From positions 1 to 52,244 of the forward strand of contig NZ_JAKGBU010000006.1 in NCBI RefSeq assembly GCF_021555155.1: 52,244 bases of DNA, read 5' to 3'. This stretch comes from Rhizobium alarense. Its GTDB lineage: Bacteria; Pseudomonadota; Alphaproteobacteria; Rhizobiales; Rhizobiaceae. The notes beneath the pieces were generated by a model. It was not told where the DNA came from. It did not search any database and saw nothing but the letters and a program-made list of their open reading frames with translations. This document shows positions 17,339 through 26,807 of this stretch, in pieces. Position numbers and translations under genes: made by a program. Each line of letters begins with the position of its first letter. Within the stretch, counting starts at the first letter, position 1.

Positions 17339-18616
17339 ATGCGGATCGCGAAGTCCCGCCTGATCGAACCCGGAGAGAACGACCCATATGGTGTCGTCGC
17401 CGTCGCCTTGTCGTTGTTCGTCTTCGCCTATTCCAGCCGATTCGGGCAAGTGTCGATCCTTGCCTATTATGCACTGTGGTTGCCGCTCGTCCTTGTCGAC
17501 TACCGGCGCGTGCTCGGCAATTATCTGCGCTACGGCTGGATCTTCGGCTTCGCGCTCTTCGCCTGCCTGTCGGTGTTCTGGTCGCAGGCGCCATCCGTGA
17601 CGGCGCGGGCCTCGGTTCAGTATCTGTCCCATATCGTCTGCGCGCTGATCGCGATGCGCACGCTCGACATCTGGACACTGGTGCGCGGCGGCATCGCCGG
17701 CACGGGGCTCGTGCTTGCCTATTCGCTCGCCTTCGGCGTCTACCATCTCGACCCGCTCGACGGCACCTACAGCTTCGTCGGCGCCTTCGCCTCGAAGAAC
17801 CAACTCGGCTTCTACGCGTCGCTTGCGGTCTTCTTCTCCTTCTGCGCCATCGGCTTTCTGGGCGAGACGCGTCCCTGGAAGTTCGCCTCCCTCGGATCGG
17901 GATTGCTTGCGGCCTATAGCCTCGCGGCGTCGCAGTCGGCGACTTCCGTGCTGACGACCGTCCTCGTCATCGGCCTCTGCCTCGGCATGCGCGTACTTGA
18001 GACGCTCTCGCCCCACCACCGCCGCATGCTGTTTCTGGCGCTTGCCGTGGCCGTCCTGTCGCTCGTCGTGGCGGCGGCCTATGGCGGTGGCATGGCAATG
18101 GTCCTGGGCGCCTTCGGCAAGGACGCGACGCTTACCGGCCGCACCTATCTCTGGCAGCAGGGGATAGAGGCGAGCGCCGACGCGCCGATCGTCGGCATCG
18201 GCTACCAGGCCTATTGGGTACAGGGCTTTTCCGAGGCTGAACGGCTGTGGGAGGAATTCTATATCGGCACCCGGTCCGGGTTCCACTTCCACAACACCTT
18301 CATCGCTTCGCTCGTCGAGACGGGTGCCGTCGGCTGCCTGCTGCTGGCTGCCGTGCTGCTCGCCACGCTCTTCGGCCATCTCGGCCGCCTGCTGTCACAC
18401 GCGCGCGATCCGGAGAGTGCGGTGCTCTTCGGCGTAGCGGCGCTGCTTGCCATTCGCGCCTTCGTCGAAATCGACATCCTCAATCCCTATCACGTCGGCT
18501 CGTTCCTGCTCTATTTCGCGGCCGGAAAACTGGTGCCGCGGACAGAAGGAAACCACGGCCGATCTCTTGACGGCCATCGGCGACGGCCGGCCGCGGTGGC
18601 GGTGTCGCTGCAATGA
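17339..18616 (+). CDS. exoQ: ExoQ, succinoglycan polymerase (Wzy-like)
   Basis: Inner-membrane O-antigen-ligase/Wzy-type protein required for high-molecular-weight succinoglycan. The 425-residue product has about eleven hydrophobic segments. A large periplasmic loop before the last third holds TGRTYLWQQGIEASADAPIVGIGYQAYW and FHFHNTFIASLVETG, the conserved Wzy_C-type blocks. ATG 17339 follows GAGG at 5 nt. The stop overlaps the exoZ start (ATGA). The C-terminal 25 residues are basic and unlike membrane sequence. Confidence 0.94.
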   Translation: MRIAKSRLIEPGENDPYGVVAVALSLFVFAYSSRFGQVSILAYYALWLPLVLVDYRRVLGNYLRYGWIFGFALFACLSVFWSQAPSVTARASVQYLSHIVCALIAMRTLDIWTLVRGGIAGTGLVLAYSLAFGVYHLDPLDGTYSFVGAFASKNQLGFYASLAVFFSFCAIGFLGETRPWKFASLGSGLLAAYSLAASQSATSVLTTVLVIGLCLGMRVLETLSPHHRRMLFLALAVAVLSLVVAAAYGGGMAMVLGAFGKDATLTGRTYLWQQGIEASADAPIVGIGYQAYWVQGFSEAERLWEEFYIGTRSGFHFHNTFIASLVETGAVGCLLLAAVLLATLFGHLGRLLSHARDPESAVLFGVAALLAIRAFVEIDILNPYHVGSFLLYFAAGKLVPRTEGNHGRSLDGHRRRPAAVAVSLQ

Positions 18617-19650
18617 CGTACGCTCGCGCCGCGACCTCGCGGGAGACCCTCTACGGCGTGCAATATCTGCGCGGACTGGCGGCCCTTGCCGTCGTGCTGT
18701 TCCATGCTGCCGAACGAAGCGGCCATGCCTTTGCCATCGGCGCGGCGGGCGTCGACGTCTTCTTCGTCATCAGCGGCTTCATCATGTGGATCATCAGCGC
18801 CAGGCGGCCCGTCTCGCCTGGCCGCTTCCTCGCCGAGCGCCTCCGCCGGATCGTGCCGGTCTACTGGCTGGCGACCAGCGTGATGCTGGCGGGAGCGGCC
18901 GCGGGCCTCTTCCCGAATCTGGTAATCAGTGCCGGGCACACGGCCGCGTCACTGCTCTTCCTCCCCATGCGCTCGCCGAGCAATGGCGAGATCTGGCCGG
19001 TGCTCGTGCAGGGCTGGACGCTCAATTTCGAGATGTTCTTCTATCTCGTCTTCGCCGCTGCGCTGGTTCTTCCGGCCCGGTTCCGGCTCGCCGCCGTCGC
19101 CGGCCTGTTCGCGAGCCTGGTCGCAGCCGGCACGCTCGTCGACAGCAACGATCCTCTGTTCCTGACCTATACAAGCCCGATCGTCTTCGAATTCGTCGCC
19201 GGGATGGCGATCGGGCGGCTCTGGCTTGCCGGACGGCTGCCGCCCGTAGCGGTCGCCCTTGCGCTCGTCGCCCTGTCATTGGCCGGTTTCGCCGCGCTCT
19301 GGCTGCTCAGGCTGCCGTTCGACGAGACGGTCTGCGGTCCGCTTGCCGCCGCACTGGTGCTCGCCACCGTGACACTCGACAGGCACGGACACGTGCCGAA
19401 ACTGGCCCTGCCGGCGCTCATCGGAAACGCCTCCTATTCGATCTACCTCTGGCACACATTCGCGATCTCGGTCGTCGCGAAAGCCGGCCCGTCGCTGGGC
19501 CTCGACACGCCGTTCGTGCTGGTCGCCGCAACACTGCTCGGCACCGGATGCGGCATCCTCGCCTATGTCCTCGTCGAACGGCCGCTCGCCGCGGTGCTCC
19601 GCCCGCGTCCGCCGGAACGCCGGGACGCGTCGCCTGCACCCAACGGCTGA
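18613..19650 (+). CDS. exoZ: ExoZ, succinoglycan acetyltransferase (acyltransferase-3 family)
   Basis: Integral membrane enzyme that acetylates a glucose of the succinoglycan backbone. The 345-residue product starts LYGVQYLRGLAALAVVLFHA, the R...H acyltransferase-3 motif, with GVDVFFVISGFIMW, RRIVPVYWLAT, EMFFYLVFA and SYSIYLWHTFAISVV, and about ten hydrophobic segments. It overlaps exoQ by 4 nt and is followed by a strong terminator. In S. meliloti exoB comes next; it is absent here. Confidence 0.94.
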   Translation: MTYARAATSRETLYGVQYLRGLAALAVVLFHAAERSGHAFAIGAAGVDVFFVISGFIMWIISARRPVSPGRFLAERLRRIVPVYWLATSVMLAGAAAGLFPNLVISAGHTAASLLFLPMRSPSNGEIWPVLVQGWTLNFEMFFYLVFAAALVLPARFRLAAVAGLFASLVAAGTLVDSNDPLFLTYTSPIVFEFVAGMAIGRLWLAGRLPPVAVALALVALSLAGFAALWLLRLPFDETVCGPLAAALVLATVTLDRHGHVPKLALPALIGNASYSIYLWHTFAISVVAKAGPSLGLDTPFVLVAATLLGTGCGILAYVLVERPLAAVLRPRPPERRDASPAPNG

Positions 19651-19706
19651 AGACCCCCGCCGCAATAAGCGCCCCGCATCCGGCAAAGGGTGGACAAAGG
19701 GCAACA

Positions 19707-19730
19707 AAAAGCCCGGATAACCGGGCTTTT
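19707..19730 (+). terminator. Intrinsic terminator of exoYFQZ
   Basis: A perfect 10-bp stem AAAAGCCCGG / CCGGGCTTTT with loop ATAA, 57 bp after the exoZ stop. The A run on one side and T run on the other make it usable in both directions. It marks the right end of the exo cluster. Confidence 0.93.
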
Positions 19731-19901
19731 CTCGGTGTTTTGGATTATTCTGGACAGCCGGAACCGGGAATTTAGTGCCGGAAGAGAACGCATATTGCTG
19801 CCGTCTGCCTTAATCTATCTTAACCGATCTTTGCCGATCTTTGACCCGACCTGACACTCGATCCGCTACATCCCGTGCAGGAAAACGGGATCAAGCGCGG
19901 C

Positions 19902-20291
19902 ATGAAGGCGGCCCATCGTGGAACAGTCGGTATCGGCAGCATTGCGGCCTGCCTGATCGTTTCGGATTGCGCAGTGGCCGCCGAAGTCGAGACCGTGCTC
20001 GTACGGATCGACAGCACACGACGACGGATCGGCGACGCCACCGTCGCGGCGCGCAACTACCGCGCCTCTTTCAACGCCGCGGATTCGAACTGGAGGGTGG
20101 GTGGCGCGAGCCTTCTCGACCGCGAGGACGCCCGGCGTTCGGCACAATCGGCGGAGGTCTCGCTCATCGAGATCCGCCGCGACTCGGTGGGCTACTGGAT
20201 CGCCCTCTACAAGGTACTCGGCGGTGGCTGGCATGCGAGCATCGCACCCGCCGAACCCCTCCGGGAAAGGCCGAAAGGAAATCTGCTCTGA
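19902..20291 (+). pseudogene. C-terminal remnant of a NodT/TolC-type outer-membrane efflux protein
   Basis: A 129-residue frame whose C-terminal ~85 residues match the end of NodT-family outer-membrane factors: helical EVETVLVRIDSTRRR, then GGASLLDREDARRSAQSAEV, then RDSVGYWIALYKVLGGGW. Normal family members are about 450-500 residues, so most of the barrel and tunnel is missing. The remnant is preceded directly by a signal-peptide-like stretch (residues 8-28, IGSIAACLIVSDCAVAA), as if an internal deletion joined leader and tail. Its stop overlaps the ATG of the adaptor gene (TGATG), the usual order in such operons. It could still be translated and help couple translation downstream, but a functional channel is very unlikely. 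Confidence 0.7.
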
Positions 20292-21388
20292 TGCAACGGA
20301 TACCTCTTCTCCTCGCCCTTTTTCTGGGTGTGCACCATGTTTCCGCGGCCCGGCCTGCACGAGCCCAGGTGAACGAGGCAACCGCGCTCACCGTCGCCGT
20401 GGCAAAGCCGGCAGAGCGCCGATGGCCGGAAACGGTACCCGCCAGCGGCTGGCTGAAACCCTGGCACGAGGCGATCATCGCTGCGGAAATCGATGGCCTG
20501 CGCGTGACCGACATCCTTGTCGATGCCGGCTCTGCCGTCTCGAAGGGCCAGCCCCTCGTCCGGCTTGCCGACGAGACCGTGCGCGCGGACCTGCGCAAGG
20601 AAGAGGCCGCGCTGGCAAGTGCCAGGGCAGCCCTCGCCAAGGCCGGGGCAAATGCCGACCGGGCACGCAAGATGCAGGGAAGCGGCGCGCTTTCGGACGA
20701 GAAGATCAACGAATACCTGATCGGCGAGGAGACGGCGATCGCGGACGTCGAATCCGCCGAAGCCTTGCTGGAAAGCCAGAAGATCAAGCTCGCCCAGACG
20801 ACGATCGTCGCCGCCGACGACGGGCTGATCACATCCCGCTCGGTCCAGCTCGGCGCCGTGGTCTCCTCCGGCACGGAGTTGTTTCGCCTTATCCGCCAAC
20901 AGCGCGTCGAATGGCAGGCGGAAGTGTCCGCACGCTATTTGCCTCGCATCAGGGAAGGCCTGACCGCTACGATCGTCGGTCCGGATGACCGACGGGTTCG
21001 GGGAACCGTTCGGCTCGTCGGGCCGACGGTCAGCACCGATACCGGACGGGCGATCGCCTATGTCTCGCTGCCGGCGGAGGCGCGCACGCCCGTCGGCCTT
21101 TACGTCATCGGCCAGATCGAGCTTGAGACCACGGCGGCGCTCACCGTGCCCGAGGCGGCGCTCGTCCTGCGTGATGGCATCGCCTACGTCTTCACGGTGG
21201 ATGCAGAAAAGCGCGCCTCGCGCGTTCGCGTTGAGACCGGCCGCCGCAATGGCAGCGAAGTGGAAATCCTTTCCGGTCTCGACCGCTCGACGGATGTCGT
21301 GGCAACGGGCGGCGCTTTCCTTTCGGACAGGGCGCTCGTCCGGGTGGAGGAAGAGGCGCTCGTCCAGCTCGAGGGGAAGCCGCGATGA
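20291..21388 (+). CDS. RND efflux periplasmic adaptor (membrane fusion protein)
   Basis: Links an RND pump to an outer-membrane channel. The 365-residue product has a signal peptide (LLLALFLGVHHVSAARPARA), a biotinyl-lipoyl half-motif (GLRVTDILVDAGSAVSKGQPLVRL), a central alpha-hairpin (about residues 95-165, with many Ala/Glu), the second half-motif (TTIVAADDGLITSRSVQLGAVV), then the beta-barrel and membrane-proximal domains. ATG 20291 overlaps the preceding stop, although the frame stays open upstream. Its stop overlaps the pump gene. Substrate cannot be told from sequence. Confidence 0.92.
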   Translation: MQRIPLLLALFLGVHHVSAARPARAQVNEATALTVAVAKPAERRWPETVPASGWLKPWHEAIIAAEIDGLRVTDILVDAGSAVSKGQPLVRLADETVRADLRKEEAALASARAALAKAGANADRARKMQGSGALSDEKINEYLIGEETAIADVESAEALLESQKIKLAQTTIVAADDGLITSRSVQLGAVVSSGTELFRLIRQQRVEWQAEVSARYLPRIREGLTATIVGPDDRRVRGTVRLVGPTVSTDTGRAIAYVSLPAEARTPVGLYVIGQIELETTAALTVPEAALVLRDGIAYVFTVDAEKRASRVRVETGRRNGSEVEILSGLDRSTDVVATGGAFLSDRALVRVEEEALVQLEGKPR

Positions 21389-24300
21389 ACTTTTCCGCCT
21401 GGTCGATCCGCAATCCGGTTCCCGCCATCCTGCTGTTCATCCTGCTGACCGTCGGCGGCCTCGTCGCCTTCGACCGGCTCGCGGTGCAGAATTTTCCCGA
21501 CATGAACCTGCCGATGATCGAGGTCAGCGCCATGCTTGAAGGCGCAGCACCGGCCCAGCTTGAAACGGAAGTGGCGCGCAAGGTCGAGGACAGGCTCGCC
21601 TCGCTCAGCCTCCTCGACCACATCACGACGACGATCACCGATGGGTCGGTCTCCATCAATATCTCGTTTCAGTTGGGGAAGGACAGCGAGGAAGCATTGA
21701 ACGAAGTGCGCAATGCCGTCGACAGCGCGAGCGGTGACCTGCCCTCCGGAATGCAGACGCCGGGCGTAACGAAGACGACGGTGCAGGGCTCGCCGCTCCT
21801 CACCTACGCGGTACGCTCCACCCGCCTCGACGAAATGGAACTTTCCTGGTTCGTCGACAACGATATGACGAAGGCCCTGCTCTCGGTCCCCGGCGTCGGC
21901 GAGGTCAGCCGGATCGGCGGCATCGACCGCGAAGTCCACGTCGATCTCAGCCCCCGACTCATGAACGCGCTGGGCGTGAGCGCTGCAACCGTTTCCGCAC
22001 AGCTCAAATCCGTGCAGTCGGACACCTCTGGCGGCCGGGCGGAGATCGGCGACGGCAGGCAGACGATCCGCACGCTCGCCGCGGTCTCCTCCATCGAAGA
22101 GCTCAAGGCGCTCGCGATTCCGCTGCCGAGCGGCGAACGCGTGCGGCTCGACGAGATCGGCGCGGTGACGGACAGCTTTGCCGACCGCTCTTCCATCGCC
22201 TATCTCGACGGCGAGCCGGTGATCGCCGTGCAGGTCAAGCGCTCGAACGGCTTTTCCGATACGGGTGTCGCGGCCGCCATCGAAGCGGCCATGCAGGACT
22301 TTGCCGCCGCCAATCCCGATGTCGGGATTGGCGAGGCCTACAGCACGGTCGGGCCGATTATCGAGAATTACGACGGCTCCATGCACATGCTCTACGAGGG
22401 CGCGATCCTGGCGGTCGTCGTGGTCTGGCTCTTCCTGCGCGACTGGCGGGCGACATTCCTTTCGGCGATAGCGCTGCCGCTCTCGGTCATACCGGCCTTC
22501 CTCGTCATGTATCTTGCGGATTTCAGCCTCAACACGGTGACGCTGCTGGCACTCTCGCTCGTCGTCGGCATCCTTGTCGACGACGCCATCGTCGAGGTGG
22601 AGAACATCGCGCGCCACCTGCAAATGGGCAAACCGCCCAAGGCGGCCGCGCTCGAAGCCGCCGACGAGATCGGCCTTGCCGTCATCGCCACGACCCTGAC
22701 GCTCGTCGCGGTCTTCCTGCCGACCGCCTTCATGAGCGGTATTCCCGGCCTGATCTTCCGCCAGTTCGGCGTCACGGCAGCCGTGGCGGTACTCGCCTCG
22801 CTGGTCGTCGCGCGCCTGCTGACGCCGATGATGGCGGCCTACATGATGAAGGCGCATCCCGTCGGGACAAAGGACGGCTGGATCATGCGCGCCTACATGG
22901 CCTTCGTCAAAACCTGCCTGCGCCATCGCAAGCTGACGGTTCTCGGCGTCTGCATATTTCTCGGGCTCTCGCTGTCGACGATGACGATGCTCAACTCCGG
23001 CTTCCTGCCGCCTTCGGACGATTCCCAGACGCAGGTCACGCTGACGCTGCAGCCCGGCAGCACGATCGAGCGGACGGATGCGATGACGCGGCGGGCGGCG
23101 GAGATCGTTTCCGGCCTCCCCGACGTTACGCGCGTCTTTTCGGCCGTCGGAAGCGCCTCGTCGAACGACCTGATCGACTCCTCGGCGACCATGGATATGG
23201 CGACCGCCTCGCTCGTGGTCGATCTGAAGACGATCGGCGAGCGCGACCGCAAACAGGCCGGGATAGAAAGCAACATCCGAGAGGCGCTTTCCGTTCTCCC
23301 CGGCGTCAGGGTCGCGGTGGGCACGGGGGGCAACGGCACGACGCTGGAGATCACACTTGCCAGCGATGATGCGAATGCGCTCGACCAGGCGGCCGGCGCG
23401 CTCGAAGAACAACTGCGCGGCCTCCGGGGCATCGGCGCAGTGACCTCCAGCGCCTCCTTGCAAGCCCCGGAAATCCAGATCGTCCCCGACCTCGACCGCG
23501 CCGCCGCCCTCGGCGTTACCGCCGAAGCAATTTCCGAGGCCGTTCGCGTGGCCACGAGCGGAGACTATGCCTCGTCGCTCGCCAAGCTCAACCTGCCGCA
23601 ACGCCAGCTTCCCATCCGTGTCCGGTTCGATCCCGGCAACCGGACGACACTCGACGATATCGCCAGTCTCCGCGTTGCCGGCGCCAGGGGCAGCGTCGAT
23701 CTCGGCTCGGTCGCCGACATCCGCATTGGCGGCAGCCCGTCGCAGATCAGCCGCATCGACCGCTCCCGCAACGTCACGCTGTCGGTCGAGCTCAACGGCC
23801 GCATCCTCGGCGAGGTCTATCGCGCGGCGCAGGCATTGCCCGCCATCCAGAACCTTCCGGACGGGGTGCGGCTCGTCGAGCAGGGTGAACTTGAGCGCAG
23901 TTCCGAACTCTTCGACAATTTCGCCGTCGCCATGGCGATCGGAGTGTTCTGCATCTATGCGGTGCTCGTCCTGCTCTTCCATGACTTCCTCCAGCCGCTG
24001 ACCATCCTCATGGCGCTTCCGCTGTCGCTCGGCGGCGCCCTGCTGCCGCTGGTCATCACCGGCACCAGCTTCTCCATGCCGGTGGTGATCGGCCTCCTCA
24101 TGCTGATGGGCGTGGTGACGAAGAATTCGATCCTGCTTGTCGAATACGCGATCATGTCGCGGCGCGCCGGCCTCTCGCGGTTCGACGCCCTTGTCGACGC
24201 CTGCCACAAGCGTGCACGTCCGATCGTCATGACGACGATCGCAATGGCCTGCGGCATGCTCCCCGTGGCTCTCAGCCTCAGCGGTGGCGATTCGAGTTTC

Positions 24301-24474
24301 CGTCAACCGATGGCGATCGTCGTCATCGGCGGCCTGATGACCTCCACCGTCCTCAGCCTCGTCGTCATTCCCGTCATCTTCACCTTCGTCGACGACTTCC
24401 TGGAGGTCCTCACGCGACTTGGGGGCGGAACAAGAGCTGCGCAAAATCGTATGCTGAGGTCGAACGAAACATGA
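21385..24474 (+). CDS. RND (AcrB/HAE1-type) inner-membrane efflux transporter
   Basis: Proton-driven drug or solute exporter of the hydrophobe/amphiphile efflux family. The 1029-residue product is full length and begins with the typical WSIRNPVPAILLFILL helix. It has two large periplasmic domains and twelve predicted membrane helices. The proton-relay Asp pair is in GILVDDAIVEVENI (helix 4), and the relay lysine in GVVTKNSILLVEYA (helix 10). ATG 21385 overlaps the adaptor stop by 4 nt. Its own outer-membrane partner upstream is truncated, so it would need a channel encoded elsewhere. Confidence 0.95.
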   Translation: MNFSAWSIRNPVPAILLFILLTVGGLVAFDRLAVQNFPDMNLPMIEVSAMLEGAAPAQLETEVARKVEDRLASLSLLDHITTTITDGSVSINISFQLGKDSEEALNEVRNAVDSASGDLPSGMQTPGVTKTTVQGSPLLTYAVRSTRLDEMELSWFVDNDMTKALLSVPGVGEVSRIGGIDREVHVDLSPRLMNALGVSAATVSAQLKSVQSDTSGGRAEIGDGRQTIRTLAAVSSIEELKALAIPLPSGERVRLDEIGAVTDSFADRSSIAYLDGEPVIAVQVKRSNGFSDTGVAAAIEAAMQDFAAANPDVGIGEAYSTVGPIIENYDGSMHMLYEGAILAVVVVWLFLRDWRATFLSAIALPLSVIPAFLVMYLADFSLNTVTLLALSLVVGILVDDAIVEVENIARHLQMGKPPKAAALEAADEIGLAVIATTLTLVAVFLPTAFMSGIPGLIFRQFGVTAAVAVLASLVVARLLTPMMAAYMMKAHPVGTKDGWIMRAYMAFVKTCLRHRKLTVLGVCIFLGLSLSTMTMLNSGFLPPSDDSQTQVTLTLQPGSTIERTDAMTRRAAEIVSGLPDVTRVFSAVGSASSNDLIDSSATMDMATASLVVDLKTIGERDRKQAGIESNIREALSVLPGVRVAVGTGGNGTTLEITLASDDANALDQAAGALEEQLRGLRGIGAVTSSASLQAPEIQIVPDLDRAAALGVTAEAISEAVRVATSGDYASSLAKLNLPQRQLPIRVRFDPGNRTTLDDIASLRVAGARGSVDLGSVADIRIGGSPSQISRIDRSRNVTLSVELNGRILGEVYRAAQALPAIQNLPDGVRLVEQGELERSSELFDNFAVAMAIGVFCIYAVLVLLFHDFLQPLTILMALPLSLGGALLPLVITGTSFSMPVVIGLLMLMGVVTKNSILLVEYAIMSRRAGLSRFDALVDACHKRARPIVMTTIAMACGMLPVALSLSGGDSSFRQPMAIVVIGGLMTSTVLSLVVIPVIFTFVDDFLEVLTRLGGGTRAAQNRMLRSNET

Positions 24475-24529
24475 GGCAGGACGATGGCATCGATGTCCCC
24501 GGCGGCTTGAGGGCGCAGCAAGGGCATTG

Positions 24530-24718
24530 ATGATTCCGGCCGCGACGGCGCTTGGCCTTTATCTGTGCTACCGCCCTGCCCTGCCTTTCCTGGCGGCCCT
24601 GATCCTGGTGGCCTCAGTCGCGGTTGCCGCGCTGACGGTGCTGGTCTTCGTTGCGCAACAATTGCTGGGCGAGATCGTGAGGGGGCCTACCGATCTCGAA
24701 ATGGTTCGAGAAAGATGA
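24530..24718 (+). CDS. Small hypothetical membrane protein
   Basis: A 62-residue product with hydrophobic character over about residues 3-42 (two short segments, ALGLYLCYRPALPFLAAL and VAVAALTVLVFVAQQLL) and a charged tail. It begins 55 bp after the RND gene on the same strand; AAGGG lies 5-6 nt before the ATG. Not recognised. It could be an accessory peptide of the pump or a chance frame. Confidence 0.4.
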   Translation: MIPAATALGLYLCYRPALPFLAALILVASVAVAALTVLVFVAQQLLGEIVRGPTDLEMVRER

Positions 24719-24818
24719 ACGCGCTGCTGCTCTCGTTGCCGAGATCGCCGGCAATGTTCGTGACCAATTCACCCTGCGCGAGACGCTGAAGCGCCAAGCC
24801 GACATGCGTTGCTTGCCG

Positions 24819-25190
24819 TCAGCGCTTGAGCACCCAGATGGTCCTCCCGTTCTGGGAAGCCGCAATCCCCGCTTTCGTTCGTTTTAGCTGAAGGCACCTT
24901 TCGGAATCTCCCGGACGCGGCGTTATGCAAATGCCGTCAGGAACGGTTCGCCATGTCGGGTCTATACTCTCTATGCTGTTGCTGATCGTTCCGCGGCCAT
25001 CCGGACGAAACACAAGGATGTTGGAGGCCCTTCGTTTAACGACATACATCTCCCATGGCTTTCCGTCGGCAACGACGCCGGCCAAAGCCTCGTCGGCACG
25101 GGCCTGCCCCTCAGCCAGGAATGGAAGCGCAAGAAACACCATCACACGTAGATCGGGAAAGCGGTTTCGGCGTAAGCGAGTTGAGGGCAT
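24819..25190 (-). CDS. Small secreted hypothetical protein
   Basis: A 123-residue product with a basic N-terminus (RLRRNRFPDLR), a hydrophobic core (VMVFLALPFLAEG) and a likely cleavage after GQARA near residue 28. The mature part has four short beta-type blocks (WEMYVVKRRASNILVFRPDG, TWRTVPDGICITP, CLQLKRTKAG, RTIWVLKR) and two cysteines that could pair. ATG 25190 has GGAG 7 nt upstream, although the frame stays open further. It is convergent with the RND unit. Function unknown; a periplasmic location is inferred. Confidence 0.65.
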   Translation of the reverse strand: MPSTRLRRNRFPDLRVMVFLALPFLAEGQARADEALAGVVADGKPWEMYVVKRRASNILVFRPDGRGTISNSIESIDPTWRTVPDGICITPRPGDSERCLQLKRTKAGIAASQNGRTIWVLKR

Positions 25191-25485
25191 CAATCTTCTC
25201 CAGTTTGTTCGGATGATCCACTTGATCCACACCACGCACTCTGCGTCGGAGCCGACTTGTCTGTCCAAGACGACGGCGTGCCGAATTGCGAGGCTGCAAG
25301 ATCTGTCACTCCGGATGCGTGGCCAAGCCTCTCGCAAGCCTGATATTTGGGCTTTCCGCCAAGGTTGGATTTCGGAGGAAGGCAGTTCCGGGAGTCCCTT
25401 GAACGGCGTCGGCCGCCGCCCGGTCAACATGATCATGTGACATTTCGTTCGCTTGTCAGGTCCGGGAAGGAAAGGCCGGCAGCAG

Positions 25486-26658
25486 CTATTGCCACCGTTC
25501 TGCGGGCTGGGCGGCAGCAGGGTTGTCCGTAAACAAGGGCCGGTCTTTCCACAGGCTGCCACTTGCCATCTTTGCATATCCGAGGTTGTAGGCGGCGCGC
25601 ATATAGTTGGTGTTGAACGGATCGGTCATGTCGTAGGGAATCTGCGTATCGATCGAGGCCACGCGGAACCGAATGCCGTTCTTCTGGGCGTAAACGTAGG
25701 TGGCCAGCAGCGCGCTGCGTGTCTGTGCCTTGATGAGAGAAGAACTCGCTCTGGCCATGACCACGAACATGTTGTTTGTGGTCATGACGAATTCCGGCAT
25801 GAGCGCATTGTTGACGATGATATACATGTTCAACCGGCGACCTTTGGACCACGCACCCGTCTCCGCGTCGGCCATCCATCCCTCCGGGATCGTCAGGATC
25901 TGGGAGGACGAACCGCCGTCGGAGTGCATTTCCGCGAACTCACGCCCCCCGGATTTGGCCTTGATGAGTACGGCCGGGAAAAGACCGGGCACGCTTGCCG
26001 ATGCGATGATGATGTCCTGGAAGAGTTTCAGTGCATCGGGCCGGCCGCTGTCGGCGATGGCACCCATGTTCCAGATTACCGCCCTTTGGGAATCGAGATT
26101 CGAGGTCAGAACGAGCAACCGCCGTCCCTTGCGGTGTTCCGCGGCGATTTTCGCCAGTATGTCTCGTGTCAGGTGCCGCTCGACCATTGCTCGAAGCGGC
26201 CCCTGCTTCAGGAGGCTCGCGCCCAACAGAGCCTTCGGCAGGAAATCCGCGTCGACCAACTCCTTGGCGACGCCGCTTGTGTACAACTCGACAAGAACCT
26301 CGTCGTAGCCCGGGCCGAGAAACGCATAAGGCGCAATCAGCGCTCCGGTACTGACGCCGCTGACGATGTCGAATTCCGGCCGCTCTCCCTTATCCGACCA
26401 AGCCTTCAGCGCCCCTACGCCGAACGCACCTCCAGCGCCTCCGCCCGACAATACGAGATAGTTGATTTCCTTGTGTCTCGGGATGGGAAGCCACGCACGC
26501 GCGTCGGGAAACTGCCGGCTGGTATCCGCATAGATACGGATATCGCTAAACCCTTCAATATTGGCTCTTGCCGCGACCGTCGGCCCGTATGCGATACGGT
26601 CCGGCGCCATACAGCCGGCCAGAAAGGCCAGCATGAAGATTGCTACCAGTCGATCCAC
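25486..26658 (-). CDS. Patatin-like phospholipase lipoprotein
   Basis: Predicted lipid acyl hydrolase anchored to a membrane by a lipid. The 390-residue product has a lipoprotein signal with lipobox LAGC (C16). It has the patatin oxyanion loop SGGGAGGAFG (about residues 70-80), the nucleophile elbow GVSTG (Ser of GxSxG, about residue 101) and the catalytic Asp in DGGSSS (about residue 244). The C-terminal third (MYIIVNNALMPEF onward) is typical of bacterial patatin-like lipoproteins. A 16-bp motif lies 134 bp upstream and recurs before mipA. Substrate is unknown; a role in envelope lipid turnover is inferred. Confidence 0.92.
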   Translation of the reverse strand: MDRLVAIFMLAFLAGCMAPDRIAYGPTVAARANIEGFSDIRIYADTSRQFPDARAWLPIPRHKEINYLVLSGGGAGGAFGVGALKAWSDKGERPEFDIVSGVSTGALIAPYAFLGPGYDEVLVELYTSGVAKELVDADFLPKALLGASLLKQGPLRAMVERHLTRDILAKIAAEHRKGRRLLVLTSNLDSQRAVIWNMGAIADSGRPDALKLFQDIIIASASVPGLFPAVLIKAKSGGREFAEMHSDGGSSSQILTIPEGWMADAETGAWSKGRRLNMYIIVNNALMPEFVMTTNNMFVVMARASSSLIKAQTRSALLATYVYAQKNGIRFRVASIDTQIPYDMTDPFNTNYMRAAYNLGYAKMASGSLWKDRPLFTDNPAAAQPAERWQ

Positions 26659-26791
26659 GTCTGTCGCCCTGTACTCAGCCGCTGTCCCGCAGGAAACGAT
26701 AAAGTCTCCACGGACGGGCGCGCCCTGTATCCGCGAACTTCCTTCTGAATCGCGTCAGGCGGCATTAATTCAGATTCGCCATTGCCTTGGA

Positions 26792-26807
26792 TTTTGTATT
26801 GTTAAGA
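26792..26807 (-). promoter_or_regulatory. Putative response-regulator motif upstream of the patatin gene
   Basis: TTTTGTATTGTTAAGA on the plus strand (TCTTAACAATACAAAA reading toward the patatin gene). It matches 15 of 16 bases with the site at 30405-30420 upstream of mipA. It lies in a 348-bp gene-free gap (26659-27006) that otherwise shows nothing I can name. Confidence 0.45.

Noticed and set aside
19820-19842. Tandem CCGATCTTTG repeat considered as an attachment site or short regulatory repeat.
   Set aside because: Only two short copies, no mobile gene beside them and no second copy elsewhere that I could see.
19841-20290. An N-terminal extension of the RND adaptor by 150 residues.
   Set aside because: It runs out of frame through the channel remnant and lacks protein-like composition; the signal peptide begins at ATG 20291.
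21184-24444. A 1086-codon open frame on the minus strand opposite the RND pump.
   Set aside because: It mirrors the codons of a clear AcrB-type gene; its product is rich in Arg, His, Asp and Gly with no domain. High GC makes stop-free antisense frames common.
24925-25440. A 171-codon plus-strand frame opposite the small secreted protein gene.
   Set aside because: No ribosome site or motif; the minus frame has a signal peptide and a good ribosome site.
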